From Desulfofundulus luciae (GTDB taxonomy: Bacteria > Bacillota > Desulfotomaculia > Desulfotomaculales > Desulfovirgulaceae), in the NCBI RefSeq assembly GCF_030813795.1, contig NZ_JAUSUX010000014.1, positions 1 through 64,000 on the forward strand: a stretch of 64,000 bases of DNA. Direction: 5' to 3'. Under the pieces are notes generated by a model. The model made no database searches, was not told where the DNA came from, and was given only the letters and a program-made list of their open reading frames with translations. Of the stretch, positions 9,132 through 17,850 are shown in pieces. The translations under genes were made by a program, and so were the position numbers. How positions within the stretch are numbered: position 1 is the first letter of the stretch; each line of letters starts with the position of its first letter.

Positions 9132-10034
9132 ATGATATTGCAGGAATACGACCTTATTATCAAAGCTCTGGTTGAACGGTACTCACCCCACTTTGTCCAG
9201 TTGGTGCGGGGAATACCTGCGGATAGGGTTGAGCGATTGGAAAAAGAGGCCGTAGTGGTGAAGCGGGAGTCGGACGTGCTGCTGAATGTCTGTGAGGACG
9301 GGTATGAATATATAATGCTTATTGAAATCCAGACCCGTCCGGACAGGGAAATGCCCCTGCGGTTGCTGGAGTACACGGCGATGCAACACCGGGAATACAG
9401 GAAGCCCGTGTACCCGGTGGTGCTCAATCTGACGGGCCGGCCGCAGGAAGACGGATACGGTTTTGACTGCCTTGACCTGACGGTGGTGGCCTTCAGCTAC
9501 CGGGTGATCAACCTGGCCGACTTGCCGGCCGAGGAAGTTTTAAGGTACGGGCCGGTAGGGATTGTACCCCTGGTGCCGCTGATGCGGCGGCAATTGTCGG
9601 ACGAAGAGCTGATGGCCCGTTGCGCGAGACGCATAAGGGAAGCCCCGGCGGAATGGGTGCCTGACCTGTACGTCGGCCTGGCACTGTTCGCTCATCTGGG
9701 GAAAATTCCAGACGAGGTAATTCTTAAGAACATCGAGGTGAGCAAGATGGAAGCGTCCCCGCTGTTTGAAGGAATCAGGCAAAAGTGGGTTAATGAAGGG
9801 ATTCAGAAAGGGATACAAGAAGGGATTCAGAAAGGGTCAAGAGAAGACCGTATCGAAGCAATTCTCGAAGTTTTAGAAGAAAACACCGGGCGATACCCGG
9901 GTGAACTGGCGGTAAAACTGCGGGCGATTGAGGACATGAATACGCTGAAAATGCTTTTCCGCCGCGCAGTAAGGGTGAAAAACCTGGAGGAGTTTCAAGC
10001 TGTTCTAAGTGACGTTCTCCCTTCAGCAAACTGA
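9132..10034 (+). CDS. Rpn/YhgA-type PD-(D/E)XK nuclease family protein
   Basis: About 300 residues. The N-terminal half shows the PD-(D/E)XK pattern: E in VKRESDVLL with D, then EIQ after strand YEYIMLIEIQT. The C-terminal part has short repeats (IQKGIQEGIQKG) and a helical tail. Members are recombination-promoting nucleases or IS-associated proteins. GTG at 9129 is an alternative start. The last about 100 residues are partly duplicated in the next frame. Confidence 0.8.
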   Translation: MILQEYDLIIKALVERYSPHFVQLVRGIPADRVERLEKEAVVVKRESDVLLNVCEDGYEYIMLIEIQTRPDREMPLRLLEYTAMQHREYRKPVYPVVLNLTGRPQEDGYGFDCLDLTVVAFSYRVINLADLPAEEVLRYGPVGIVPLVPLMRRQLSDEELMARCARRIREAPAEWVPDLYVGLALFAHLGKIPDEVILKNIEVSKMEASPLFEGIRQKWVNEGIQKGIQEGIQKGSREDRIEAILEVLEENTGRYPGELAVKLRAIEDMNTLKMLFRRAVRVKNLEEFQAVLSDVLPSAN

Positions 10035-10056
10035 AAAGTGTGCTGAGGTGAGCAGG

Positions 10057-10389
10057 ATGAAAGCGTCCCCGCTGTTTGAAGGGATCAGGCAAAAGTGGGT
10101 TGCACAAGGAGAACAACAAGGCTTACAAAATGCCATACTTGACGCGCTGGAGGAAAACCTGGGCGGTTACTCCGAAGACGTGGCCGAACAGGTAAGGGAA
10201 GTCAAGGATGTGACCGTATTGAAAAAACTTCTTCGCAGTGCGGTGAAAGCGAAAACTATTGCTGAATTTGCTTTTGTCCTCAAAAGGTTGCCACAAGAAT
10301 TAACGGTTTGCGAGTACCAAACAGGCGGACGGCTGTTTTTTTGTAGGTGCGTTGCAGAGTCCCTTGTCCAAGCCGACAGCACTTGCTAA
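10057..10389 (+). pseudogene. duplicated C-terminal part of the Rpn-family protein
   Basis: Starts with the same block as residues near 205 of the preceding gene (GTGAGCA-GATG then KASPLFEGIRQKW), then a diverged helical tail (ALEENLGGYSEDVAEQVREV) matching the tail of the full gene. It lacks the nuclease half. It has a ribosome-site-like GAGGTGAGCAGG before the ATG and could still be translated; the final about 20 codons run into the toxin promoter. Confidence 0.6.
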
Positions 10390-10392
10390 AAT
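10364..10392 (+). promoter_or_regulatory. promoter of type I toxin mRNA
   Basis: TTGTCC (10364-10369), 17-base spacer, TAAAAT (10387-10392); start expected near 10398-10400, at the leader AGGAATACCATAAC. Confidence 0.65.
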
Positions 10393-10465
10393 AAGACAAG
10401 GAATACCATAACTGCGGGCCTCACCTGCCGGGGGAGATTCTTCTCCGAAGGGGGGTGAGGCGGGG

Positions 10466-10555
10466 ATGATTACCGCACAAGACGTAATACAGATCGTGCA
10501 GGCAACCATCCAATTGCTCACCCTCGTGGTGCTCATCACCTACCGCAGGGATTAA
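10466..10555 (+). CDS. candidate holin-like type I toxin, 29 aa
   Basis: Reads M-I-T-A-Q-D-V-I-Q-I-V-Q-A-T-I-Q-L-L-T-L..., a single hydrophobic helix ending in TYRRD, typical of tiny Firmicute membrane toxins (Hol-Tox type). The ribosome site GGGGGTGAGG is strong but can be closed by an 8-bp perfect stem: GCCTCACC (10418-10425) with GGTGAGGC (10454-10461). A convergent antisense transcript overlaps the 3' end. Too short for standard gene finders. Confidence 0.7.
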   Translation: MITAQDVIQIVQATIQLLTLVVLITYRRD

Positions 10556-10648
10556 GGTAAAAACCCTCTAAACTGCTGGCACAGTTTAGAGGGCAACCGA
10601 AAAACCTCGGCAGGTCGAGGTCTCCACGCCGTGTGTTATGGTATTCCT
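10556..10648 (-). ncRNA. candidate antisense antitoxin RNA
   Basis: From its promoter, the minus strand would start near 10648 with the same 14 bases that lead the toxin mRNA (AGGAATACCATAAC). It then forms two hairpins: CCTCG/CGAGG followed by TTTTT, and a 12-bp stem CCCTCTAAACTG/CAGTTTAGAGGG (10564-10593) followed by TTTTT, which would end it near 10557. It overlaps the 3' part of the toxin transcript, the TxpA/RatA-like arrangement. Confidence 0.65.
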
Positions 10649-10654
10649 GCTTTT

Positions 10655-10683
10655 AATCTAACATATAGTCTCAATAATGTCAA
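10655..10683 (-). promoter_or_regulatory. promoter of antisense RNA
   Basis: On the minus strand, TTGACA (10683-10678), 17-base spacer, TAGATT (10660-10655). The -35 is perfect, stronger than the toxin promoter, as expected for an antitoxin RNA in excess. Confidence 0.7.
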
Positions 10684-10827
10684 GGAAGTAGACTGCCCGG
10701 CCCTGCCGGGCTTTTTCTATTTTTGGGGCTGCTTTTGCTCTGCCCGTGCTATAATATTCCATAAGGTGGTGGTTCCTGGAACAAAAGTTTTCGTTCATGC
10801 GTCGAATATATATAAAAGGTGGTAAGC

Positions 10828-11015
10828 ATGTACAAATGGCAACGCATCAAAGCACTAGCATGCCCAGGGGGTCAGCATCAGGAAAATAGCTCGGACACTG
10901 GGTGTATCCAGGAATACCGTCAGGAAGTACCTTAAAGAGGCTAATCCGACACAGTTTAAAGCCAGGGAGTATGAAAAACAACTGGACCGATACCGGGAAG
11001 AAATCCAGGGCAAAG
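10828..11015 (+). pseudogene. istA: IS21 IstA N-terminal remnant
   Basis: ATG at 10828 gives M-Y-K-W-Q-R-I-K-A-L, then a shift of frame leads to GVSIRKIARTLGVSRNTVRK, the helix-turn-helix start of IS21 IstA. The match ends near 11015, where an inverted IS110 remnant begins. Not functional. Confidence 0.75.
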
Positions 11016-11564
11016 ATGATGCGCAAAAGCCTGCAGCAAATGGCCACCAAAGACTGCTTTCCTTTCAGTGGGCTGTTGGGCCTGGTGGTGTAGTAGTGGT
11101 AGAATATCGAAAATTTCTGCGTTCTGGCCACTATAACCAGGGCTACCCGGAAGAGCGCGCAGCTCAGCTTTGCTCTGCCCCGCTTGCTGATGCGGGTCCT
11201 TCCATTGTGGATACCTGAACTGTTTTCCACCAGGTTCAGACCGGCCAGCTTTATTAACTGCCTGGCATTGCGGTAGTTGTTCAGGTCGCCCACTTCGGAA
11301 AACTATAGTGGCCACTTGTAGTATGTTCATTCCCGGAATGTTGAGCAGGTACCCGGCATAAGGGATTTCCCTCAACAGTTCTGCCAGGCGGGCCTCAACT
11401 AGCTCGCATTCCTTTATGGTATTCTGGAATGGGAACGGCTTGTGCAGTCCCTCCCCCCGGAAATTGATCATTTGGGCGTAGTGGGTATGCTTGGATACGT
11501 CTACACCCACAATTAAGGTTTCAGGTGTGATCATGGCAAGCTTCTGGGAAAGGGGATTGTACAT
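11015..11564 (-). pseudogene. IS110-family transposase remnant
   Basis: Minus-strand start LIVGVDVSKHTHYAQMINF has the first acidic residue of the DEDD domain. After about 50 residues there is an internal deletion, then IPYAGYLLNIPGMN..., a frameshift, and a C-terminal part with NYRNARQLIKLAGLNLVEN. About half the usual 400 residues is left, in two frames. Confidence 0.75.
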
Positions 11565-11605
11565 CGCTGATCCCTCCTGGTATTGGTGGTTTTGGGTTTT
11601 GGCAT

Positions 11606-12165
11606 TTACACCATTCCAGGATTTTTTCTTTCCCTTTTCTCTGGGATGTCTCCCTGTTGTACCTGCCTGAAGTCGGAGGAATCGTTCTCGCTCGGGTTAT
11701 CAGGATCCTCCAACGGATTTTCTTGCCACACCAGGTCGAGATACTCCTCCGGCGTCTCCTTGAGCCGGCAGTGGACCTCTCCTGGCACAGCCAGACAACC
11801 TGCCGGAAGAACTGCTCGTAAACCTTTCTCCCGAAGCGGCCCGCGCCTTGGAAAGGATGCTGTGGTCAGGAGGCATTTCGTCCAGATCATATCCCAAAAA
11901 CCAATCAGGTTGAGACGGCACTTTTCGACCAACTTCCTCTCACTTGTTATCCCGTATAGGCAACCGAGGAGGGCAACTCCTGAAGAATCACTACTGGGTC
12001 CACAGACGGCACGCCGGTGTGGCTGTAAAAAGGGCGTACATAGTCACGGATGAAACTGGAGTCGGTGACCCTGTTGATCTCGCGGAGAATGTGGTTCTTG
12101 GGCACGCGCTCGTCGAGGCTGAATTGGTAGGAGATCTTAGGTTGGTGTACCTGGTAGCCCATCAA
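11606..12165 (-). pseudogene. IS1182-type transposase N-terminal remnant
   Basis: ATG at 12165 reads FSLDERVPKNHILREINRV and FYSHTGVPSVDPVV, the IS1182 N-terminal signature. Frameshifts follow, with GYDLDEMPPDHSILSKARA recognisable in another frame. The DDE catalytic part is absent. From 12166 to 12437 no gene is seen. Confidence 0.75.
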
Positions 12166-12437
12166 GGTGCATCACTCCATGTTTTGCATTTTATGAAAGA
12201 TAATTCTACATGACCCTAAAAATCCTTCACGCTTATGGAGTTTGGCAGCAGGCCCATGACTATAAATGGGGATTACTCGGTGATCATAATTGCTCCGTTT
12301 TAGATTTCCACCTACAATGGCAACTTTTTAGTTGGCAAATTTAGTTTGAGTAGGCAAGTAAGTAGTTAGGTAAAGGAGGAAAAATGTTGTCGGTGGAGAA
12401 AAATAGGGGTTAAAATATTAGAAAGGGGTGGAAGTTA

Positions 12438-12878
12438 GTGCAAAGGATAAAGCTGGCATTGCTCGTTACCCTTTTGGTTGGTCTTCTGGTGGCAGGCTCA
12501 GGTTGTGGAAAAACTTCTTCGCAGGGCGAAATGATGGGGTTTTCAGAGGTGGCTAAGATGATGAGCACCAAGCCGGAGGAAATGTCAAAAATTATGGCCA
12601 CCCAAGAAAACCGGGAAAGTATGATCAATATCATGAGTACACCGCACATGCAGTCAGCGATGATGAGCATGATGCACTCACCTCAAATGCAAAAAACCAT
12701 GATAAAAATTATGAGTTCTCCGGAAACAAGGGCAGATATGGTGAAGATAATGTCTGACCCTGCTATGAGGCAGGCTATGATCGATATCATGGCTGACCCG
12801 GCCATGAAAGAAACCCTTTTGGCTATGATGCAAGATCAGAGAATAAAGTCAATGCTCAATCAGGGTAATAAACAATAG
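12438..12878 (+). CDS. methionine-rich repeat lipoprotein (GerD-like repeats)
   Basis: 146 residues, GTG start after GGGGTGGAAG. An N-terminal hydrophobic signal ends in the lipobox VAGSGC (Cys about 24), so a membrane-anchored lipoprotein is predicted. The mature part is a run of about 12-residue units of the form SxPxMxxxMxxIM, with about 20% Met. The pattern recalls GerD-type germination lipoproteins; Met-rich metal binding is an alternative. Followed directly by a terminator. Confidence 0.75.
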   Translation: MQRIKLALLVTLLVGLLVAGSGCGKTSSQGEMMGFSEVAKMMSTKPEEMSKIMATQENRESMINIMSTPHMQSAMMSMMHSPQMQKTMIKIMSSPETRADMVKIMSDPAMRQAMIDIMADPAMKETLLAMMQDQRIKSMLNQGNKQ

Positions 12879-12888
12879 CCCCGAAAAC

Positions 12889-12915
12889 CCAACCCTTAAT
12901 GGGTTGGTTTTTTTT
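12889..12915 (+). terminator. terminator after Met-rich lipoprotein
   Basis: CCAACCC (12889-12895), loop TTAAT, GGGTTGG (12901-12907), then eight T. Confidence 0.85.
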
Positions 12916-12921
12916 GGGGTA

Positions 12922-13250
12922 CCCGCCATAGGCGTTAACTTTGTGGTGAAAGTCCACTGCAGGCGAGGGAGTTAGTACGAGCCTGCCAGCCAAAGGCAAG
13001 GGTGTCCATCGTGAGGTGAAATCCGAAGGAAGCCGGAGGCAAAACCACGGCCCGAGGCATACGAACCCCATGAGGCTGTGTCGCCTGGGTGAGCCGGCAA
13101 AGCACAGCGAAAACCCAGGTTGCCAAAGGGCGATGCAGTAGATGAGGCGAGCGCAGGGTGAAGGTCAGAGCGGTTTAGGCTCCAAACAAACGTAGAAATG
13201 AGCGCAGTACCGTGGGTAGTATTCCGGCCCGGAGAGCACAAGCGAGTTAT
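12922..13250 (+). ncRNA. group II intron 5' fragment (domain I)
   Basis: Contains the characteristic bacterial group II intron domain I phrases, in order: GTGGTGAAAGTCCACT, GTGAGGTGAAATCCGAAGG, AAGCCGGAGGCAAAACCACGG, CCCCATGAGGCTGTG and a run ending GCGCAGGGTGAAGGTCAGAG. No reverse transcriptase gene or domain V/VI follows; the next gene is unrelated. It is therefore a truncated, inactive intron. Confidence 0.8.
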
Positions 13251-13342
13251 AGAATTCATTCCCTCCAAAAGGAATTTGGCACTTATTGGCGAACCATTTT
13301 ATGGGAAATACACCGAAATGACAGGAAATGAGGCATACAAGC

Positions 13343-14650
13343 ATGAGCGTACCGAAAAGAGCAACTTTCCTTCTCGTGTTTCTGTTTTATTTATTTACCG
13401 CCGTACCCGCATTCGCATCTGGAAGTCTGACGGTTTTTACCATTGGTTCCCATATTTACACCGTTGACGGTCAGAAGCGCTCTATGGATGTAGCTCCATA
13501 TACACAAAACGGCAGGACCTTCCTGCCGGTAAGATACGTCGCCATGGCCATCGGCATTTCTTCGGACCATATTTTATATCAAAATGGCCTAATCACACTG
13601 CTTAGAGGAGATACCGTTGTCCAATTAACCGTCGGCAGCAATGTAATGTTGGTTAACGGTAAAGCCGTCACGATGGACGTGATGGTAACCACCCTTCATG
13701 GACGAGCCATGCTTCCGGCGGCATGGGTTTGTCGGGCTTTTGGCACTATCCCCGCGTGGGACGGAGCAAATCATACCTTAACCATAAAAGAACTGGACCC
13801 CGAAAATCCTGGTAATCAAGGCGGTTCAACTGGTGCCGCGAATCCAGATAGTGGGAATAGTCCGGTTAATGCGGTTCCGTATGATATGGCGGTAATTCCG
13901 CAAAGGTCGCTGTTTAAAGTAGTTCCTTCGCTGAAATATCCTCCTTCTGTCAATACCGTGGGCAGGGATTACCAGTGGCGGTACAACGGCATCATATACC
14001 GCTGGCACGTGGAAATACCTTCAGACCTGCTTGATTGGGACCGGAAAATAAGTGGAGTGGTGGACACGTTTTACAACAGCAATGGGATTACCCAGGCAAT
14101 TATGCTGTCGTCCATGTCTAATGGCTTAAAGCGGTTGGTCGCTTCCTGTTCGGAAAATGCCGGGGGAAATTTTGTTCCCTGGGTTAACGAAAGCCTTAAT
14201 TATACCTACGCCGGCGTTCTGGCTGAATGCTTGTCCCAACAAGCCAGGGTAGATGGATATGATTACTTCCATACTGCCGAATTCGTCCAGAGTTTTGTCG
14301 GCGGCGCCATTTCTTACAGGGTGTCGTCTGTGCCCCAACTTCCCGCTCAAACACTGGTTGATGCCGGAAACTGTAAAGATAAGTCGATATTATTGGCCGC
14401 CATTTTAAAGAATATGGGGTATAAGGTGGCCCTGTTGTTCTACCCTCCACCAGCCGGGCAAACTACCGGTCACATGGCGGTCGGAATAGCATTTAATAAT
14501 GATGAGATTCCAGCTGGTCGGACACTCTGGTATTACTCTTATAATGACACAAAATATTATTTCGCTGAGACTACGGAACCTGGTTGGCTAATTGGTCAAG
14601 TGAGTGATGAGCAGTTAGAAAAAAGTGGATATGTTTATCCGGTTTCATAG
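13343..14650 (+). CDS. secreted stalk-domain protein with transglutaminase-like domain
   Basis: About 435 residues. A signal peptide (ATFLLVFLFYLFTAVPAFA) is followed by a copper-amine-oxidase-N-type domain (YTVDGQKRSMDVAPY, RTFLPVRYVAMAIGI), a Gly/Asn/Pro linker and a C-terminal transglutaminase-like fold: Cys in DAGNCKDKSILLAAIL, His in GHMAVGI, acidic residue in YYFAETTEPGW. Probably cell-wall associated. ATG 13343 chosen for GAGG eight bases ahead; ATG 13328 is the alternative. Shares its N-terminal domain with the protein at 23303. Confidence 0.85.
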   Translation: MSVPKRATFLLVFLFYLFTAVPAFASGSLTVFTIGSHIYTVDGQKRSMDVAPYTQNGRTFLPVRYVAMAIGISSDHILYQNGLITLLRGDTVVQLTVGSNVMLVNGKAVTMDVMVTTLHGRAMLPAAWVCRAFGTIPAWDGANHTLTIKELDPENPGNQGGSTGAANPDSGNSPVNAVPYDMAVIPQRSLFKVVPSLKYPPSVNTVGRDYQWRYNGIIYRWHVEIPSDLLDWDRKISGVVDTFYNSNGITQAIMLSSMSNGLKRLVASCSENAGGNFVPWVNESLNYTYAGVLAECLSQQARVDGYDYFHTAEFVQSFVGGAISYRVSSVPQLPAQTLVDAGNCKDKSILLAAILKNMGYKVALLFYPPPAGQTTGHMAVGIAFNNDEIPAGRTLWYYSYNDTKYYFAETTEPGWLIGQVSDEQLEKSGYVYPVS

Positions 14651-14666
14651 CAGGACTATCTTGCGT

Positions 14667-14697
14667 CTCGGCTACCTCGCCGAGGCTTATTTTTTTG
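14667..14697 (+). terminator. terminator
   Basis: CTCGGC (14667-14672) pairs with GCCGAG (14679-14684), then a T-run. No gene can be supported in 14700-14996; one short frame there resembles no known family. Confidence 0.75.
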
Positions 14698-14996
14698 TAC
14701 GCAACAAAATCCACATTTTATTTTGTTTAGATTAGAAAAAGGTGGTGTTGTGAATGCATTCACTCATTTTCCACCGCCCAGGCCTGCCCGGGTGGTTGTC
14801 CGAGATGCTGAAGCACCAAGGGCCGAACAGGCTGGCCGTGCAGAGTTCTTCCACGACTGCGGGAAAATCACATGGCCTTCGGCGCCGGTGGACAATAAAT
14901 ACTTAAATAGATATTTTATCATCCATTCTGTAATCAAATGGAGATATTGAGTTAACCCTGCTGTTGCCCCGGCGGGAAAATTCCTTGGCGCCCAAA

Positions 14997-15554
14997 TCAC
15001 TCGGCGGCAAGCGCTCTCCCCACGTTAAAAGCCCTGGTCATGAGTTGCTGGTCGTTTAGGGCTGTTTGAGGATCGTTTGCGCCAGCGCAGACGATGGTAG
15101 CGACGGCTTCTAGGCCCAGCATTTTGAGGCCTCCGGCGAGATAGTCGAAGTAACTCTTAAAGGCATCGGCTTGGGGGTTACCTTGGGAATACACCAGGGC
15201 AACCTTTTTTACTCCAAACCTCGGCTTAAAATCCGGGCCTATGATGGGGAACAGCCTGTCCAGCAGCAGTTTGGTTTGGGCAGTAACCTGTCCCATATAG
15301 ATGGGGGAGCCTATAATGAGAGCCTGGGCGTCCTTTAAGTCTGCGTAGACCCCCTGCATGTCATCTTCGATGGCACATGTTTCTGACTGCCGGCAGTGAA
15401 AGCAGCTTTGGCACGGCCTTACGGACATGCTGTTCAACCGGTAAATCTTGACCTCGGCTCCCAGCTCTCTTGCGCCTCTTGCAATTTCCTCGATGATGCA
15501 CGAGGTATTCGCGTTTTCCCTCGGGCTTCCTATAAAGCCAACAATCTTCTTCAT
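14997..15554 (-). CDS. NADPH-dependent FMN reductase / flavodoxin-like iron-sulfur flavoprotein
   Basis: 185 residues. N-terminus KKIVGFIGSPRENANTS is the FMN-phosphate loop; the CQSCFHC...C motif (about residues 48-60) is the Cys cluster of iron-sulfur flavoproteins; GSPIYMGQVTAQTKLLLDR is the second flavin loop. Probably an electron-transfer or oxygen/quinone reductase role in an anaerobe. ATG follows GGAGAAAGGGA. Stand-alone gene. Confidence 0.92.
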   Translation of the reverse strand: MKKIVGFIGSPRENANTSCIIEEIARGARELGAEVKIYRLNSMSVRPCQSCFHCRQSETCAIEDDMQGVYADLKDAQALIIGSPIYMGQVTAQTKLLLDRLFPIIGPDFKPRFGVKKVALVYSQGNPQADAFKSYFDYLAGGLKMLGLEAVATIVCAGANDPQTALNDQQLMTRAFNVGRALAAE

Positions 15555-15857
15555 CGGCGTCCCTTTCTCCTTCCCTAGCTTTGTAAGTATATAGTGTATC
15601 CAGGTTGATAAAATTTGTCAAGGAGATGTAAGAATTGAGCTATTTGCGTTGTAAACATTTTTGCCCTCTGGGAGGCTAACGCCCATACCAGACATGGAGG
15701 TTTTTCAAGCCATAGGACAGAGATATTAACCTAATATTGGGGTAAATGGCTTATATATCCTTTACCACCCCTGTCAAAGGGCATACTTACCCTGACACCC
15801 CCTTGGGGGGCGCCCTTCCCGTAGTGTAATTTTTCCGATTGGTCCTTCTCAGGCCGC

Positions 15858-17222
15858 CTATACCAGGCTTCTCAAATTTATTCCTTGTTTTTGTCGTAGC
15901 CGGCCTACGGCCATCGCCAGCATCACCATCAGGGCCAGTGCACAACGTAGCTTTATCTTTTTCAGGCCCCGGATAAAATGCTTTTCAAATCCATAGACCT
16001 CATCCAGACGGGCATTTACCCTTTCCACGGCCGTACGCTTCTTATAGGTTGTCTTCCATTTGTAACTGGACCGCGCTAAGGGCGTGAAGACCCGCCGGTC
16101 CTCTGCCAGAGGAATACGCACTCCACCCGTTGCGGAACACTGCTCCATTCCCCGGCACTTCACCCCGTAGTGCCGGGCAGGACAGCGATATTTCAAGGTT
16201 CCCCGGTCCTTTTCAAATCCCCCGAAAGCCATCTCGCGACGTTTATTTGTTTCGGGACAGTGGCAATAAACAGTTCCACAGTAGTCGTAAACAATGTTCT
16301 CTTTACCGGTTACCAGCCGCGTCTCTTCGCCATCCCGCCATAGATTACGGATGTCAATTACGGGCTTGATCTGGTATTCGTCCCACAGCTTCATGATTAG
16401 TTTGCTGTCATCATAGCCTTTATCCGCCACTAATGTCTCACAGCGTTCTATAATCTCCGGATTTTGTTCGGCCACCCGTTCAATCAGTTTATGCCCCTCT
16501 TTCACGTCACTGGCTGATGCTCTTGTCACCGTAAAGCCTACGGGTAGCTCATATACAGCATCAACTATGAGATGAAGCTTGTAGCCAAACCAGGAAACTA
16601 CTTTTTCCCACAGGGTACCGTCTTTTCTGCGCCCACGGTACGTTTTCTTGCCAAAGTCGGCATCGGTGTCGCGGCGCCCATCAGGCTTCGGGACCTTTTC
16701 TTCTTCATCCCGCTTTTTGCCCCGGGCCAGACTGTGAATAGCTTTACTGTCCAGGGCCAGCACCCGCCCGAAATCCGGCAACAGCGTACTTATTTCATCC
16801 ACCAGCCGCGTAAATATTTTTTCCACTTCACCGGCGTGAAGCATCAGCTTCACCAGGATGCGGCTGTACACATAAGAAGGTGGAACGGCATCCTCCCCCA
16901 GAACCGGATCAAATCCACATAGTTCCCGCAACTGGGCATTCCGCTTAAGTTCCCGCCGCAGGCTCTCAACAGAGGTGTGCTGAAATACGACCCCGGCCAG
17001 GATTGAGTTCCAGACCGCCCGTACCGGGTAATCGTTCCGGCCGTGCCCGCGTTCTCGCTCCAGCTTTTGCATGAGTTCCTCGTCGGGTAGATATTCGAGA
17101 ACCAGGACCAGGCGTTCCAAATCTCCCAGTTCGTCAATGGCCGTGTAAAATTTCAGTAGGCACCAGAAGGGGATCAGCCCCCTGAAAAAGAAATGAGACC
17201 TCACGCGCCCAAAAAACACCAA
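15858..17222 (-). CDS. IS5-like DDE transposase, 5' end replaced (copy 4)
   Basis: 454-residue frame. From IDELGDLERLVLVLEYL onward it matches the start found in copies 2 and 3 (27.7 and 59.6 kb), and it carries a full DDE body: D in LALDSKAIHS, D in LVADKGYDDS, E in KKRTAVERVNARL. The first about 30 residues differ from the M-A-I-I-P-Q-Q start of the other copies and probably come from neighbouring DNA, so the copy has lost its own start and left end. 15555-15857 holds the promoter side of the flavoprotein gene and IS end sequence only. Confidence 0.85.
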   Translation of the reverse strand: MVFFGRVRSHFFFRGLIPFWCLLKFYTAIDELGDLERLVLVLEYLPDEELMQKLERERGHGRNDYPVRAVWNSILAGVVFQHTSVESLRRELKRNAQLRELCGFDPVLGEDAVPPSYVYSRILVKLMLHAGEVEKIFTRLVDEISTLLPDFGRVLALDSKAIHSLARGKKRDEEEKVPKPDGRRDTDADFGKKTYRGRRKDGTLWEKVVSWFGYKLHLIVDAVYELPVGFTVTRASASDVKEGHKLIERVAEQNPEIIERCETLVADKGYDDSKLIMKLWDEYQIKPVIDIRNLWRDGEETRLVTGKENIVYDYCGTVYCHCPETNKRREMAFGGFEKDRGTLKYRCPARHYGVKCRGMEQCSATGGVRIPLAEDRRVFTPLARSSYKWKTTYKKRTAVERVNARLDEVYGFEKHFIRGLKKIKLRCALALMVMLAMAVGRLRQKQGINLRSLV

Positions 17223-17251
17223 AAATCAAGCTAAAGGAGTGTGAGGTCTCA
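17194..17251. repeat. 12-bp inverted repeat before ISLre2 gene
   Basis: ATGAGACCTCAC (17194-17205) and GTGAGGTCTCAT (17240-17251) are perfect inverted copies; the right arm overlaps the transposase start codon. Possible operator or hairpin controlling ISLre2 expression. Confidence 0.6.
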
Positions 17252-17850
17252 TGCTAAACATTCGCCAAATAGTGGGTGCAGTCCTTCTTTTCGTTAAGGG
17301 TCTGATTGAATTACTTGGTAGGTGCAAGGACTTCTATGAACTTGAAAAAGGTATCCATGAGCTTTGTCAGAAGGTCTGCAACCAAATATTCACCTGGGCA
17401 CTGGAACAGCTCGATACCCGCCTGATGAATGAACGTGACCGGAGCACCTGGAGGGTGGTTGGGTTTCGGGATAAAACAGCCATCAGCACCTTTGGGGAAT
17501 TTCCCTACAAAAGGCGCCTGTACAAAAACAAAAAAACCGGGGAAACCAGCTTCTTTTTAGATGAGCTACTGGGCTGGCCGGAGCGGGCCAGGATTACCCC
17601 CCGCCTAAAAGAACTGGCTGTCAAACTAAGCACTGAGCTTCCCTTTGATCGGGCCGCGGAGATTTTGAGCTACCTTGTTCCCGGGGTAAGTCCCATGACC
17701 ATCTGGCAGGCCACCCAGGAAGTAGGCGAAGTTCTCCAACGCGAAGGCCAGGAAAAAAGAGCAGCAGTTTTTGAAGATGGCGAAGCTCCCGGAGGGAAAG
17801 AAGTGGCGCCGGAGCTGTGTATTGAAGCCGACGGGGTGATAATATCTCTT
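17251..17850 (+). pseudogene. ISLre2-family (UPF0236) transposase, truncated
   Basis: Starts with ATG at 17251 after AAAGGAGTG and matches the ISLre2 N-terminal half (FREKTAISTFGEF-like segment, YKKTGETSFFLDELLGWPE-like segment, TPRLKELAVKLSTELPFDRA). After IEADGVIISLL the match stops and unrelated antisense sequence follows. About 200 of the usual about 450 residues remain. Confidence 0.82.

Noticed and set aside
10631-10825. 64-residue plus-strand frame downstream of the toxin locus
   Set aside because: It runs antisense across the antitoxin promoter, has no ribosome site, and no motif.
14723-14950. 75-residue plus-strand frame after the first terminator
   Set aside because: No recognisable family; looks like a mixed scar between the stalk protein and the flavoprotein gene.
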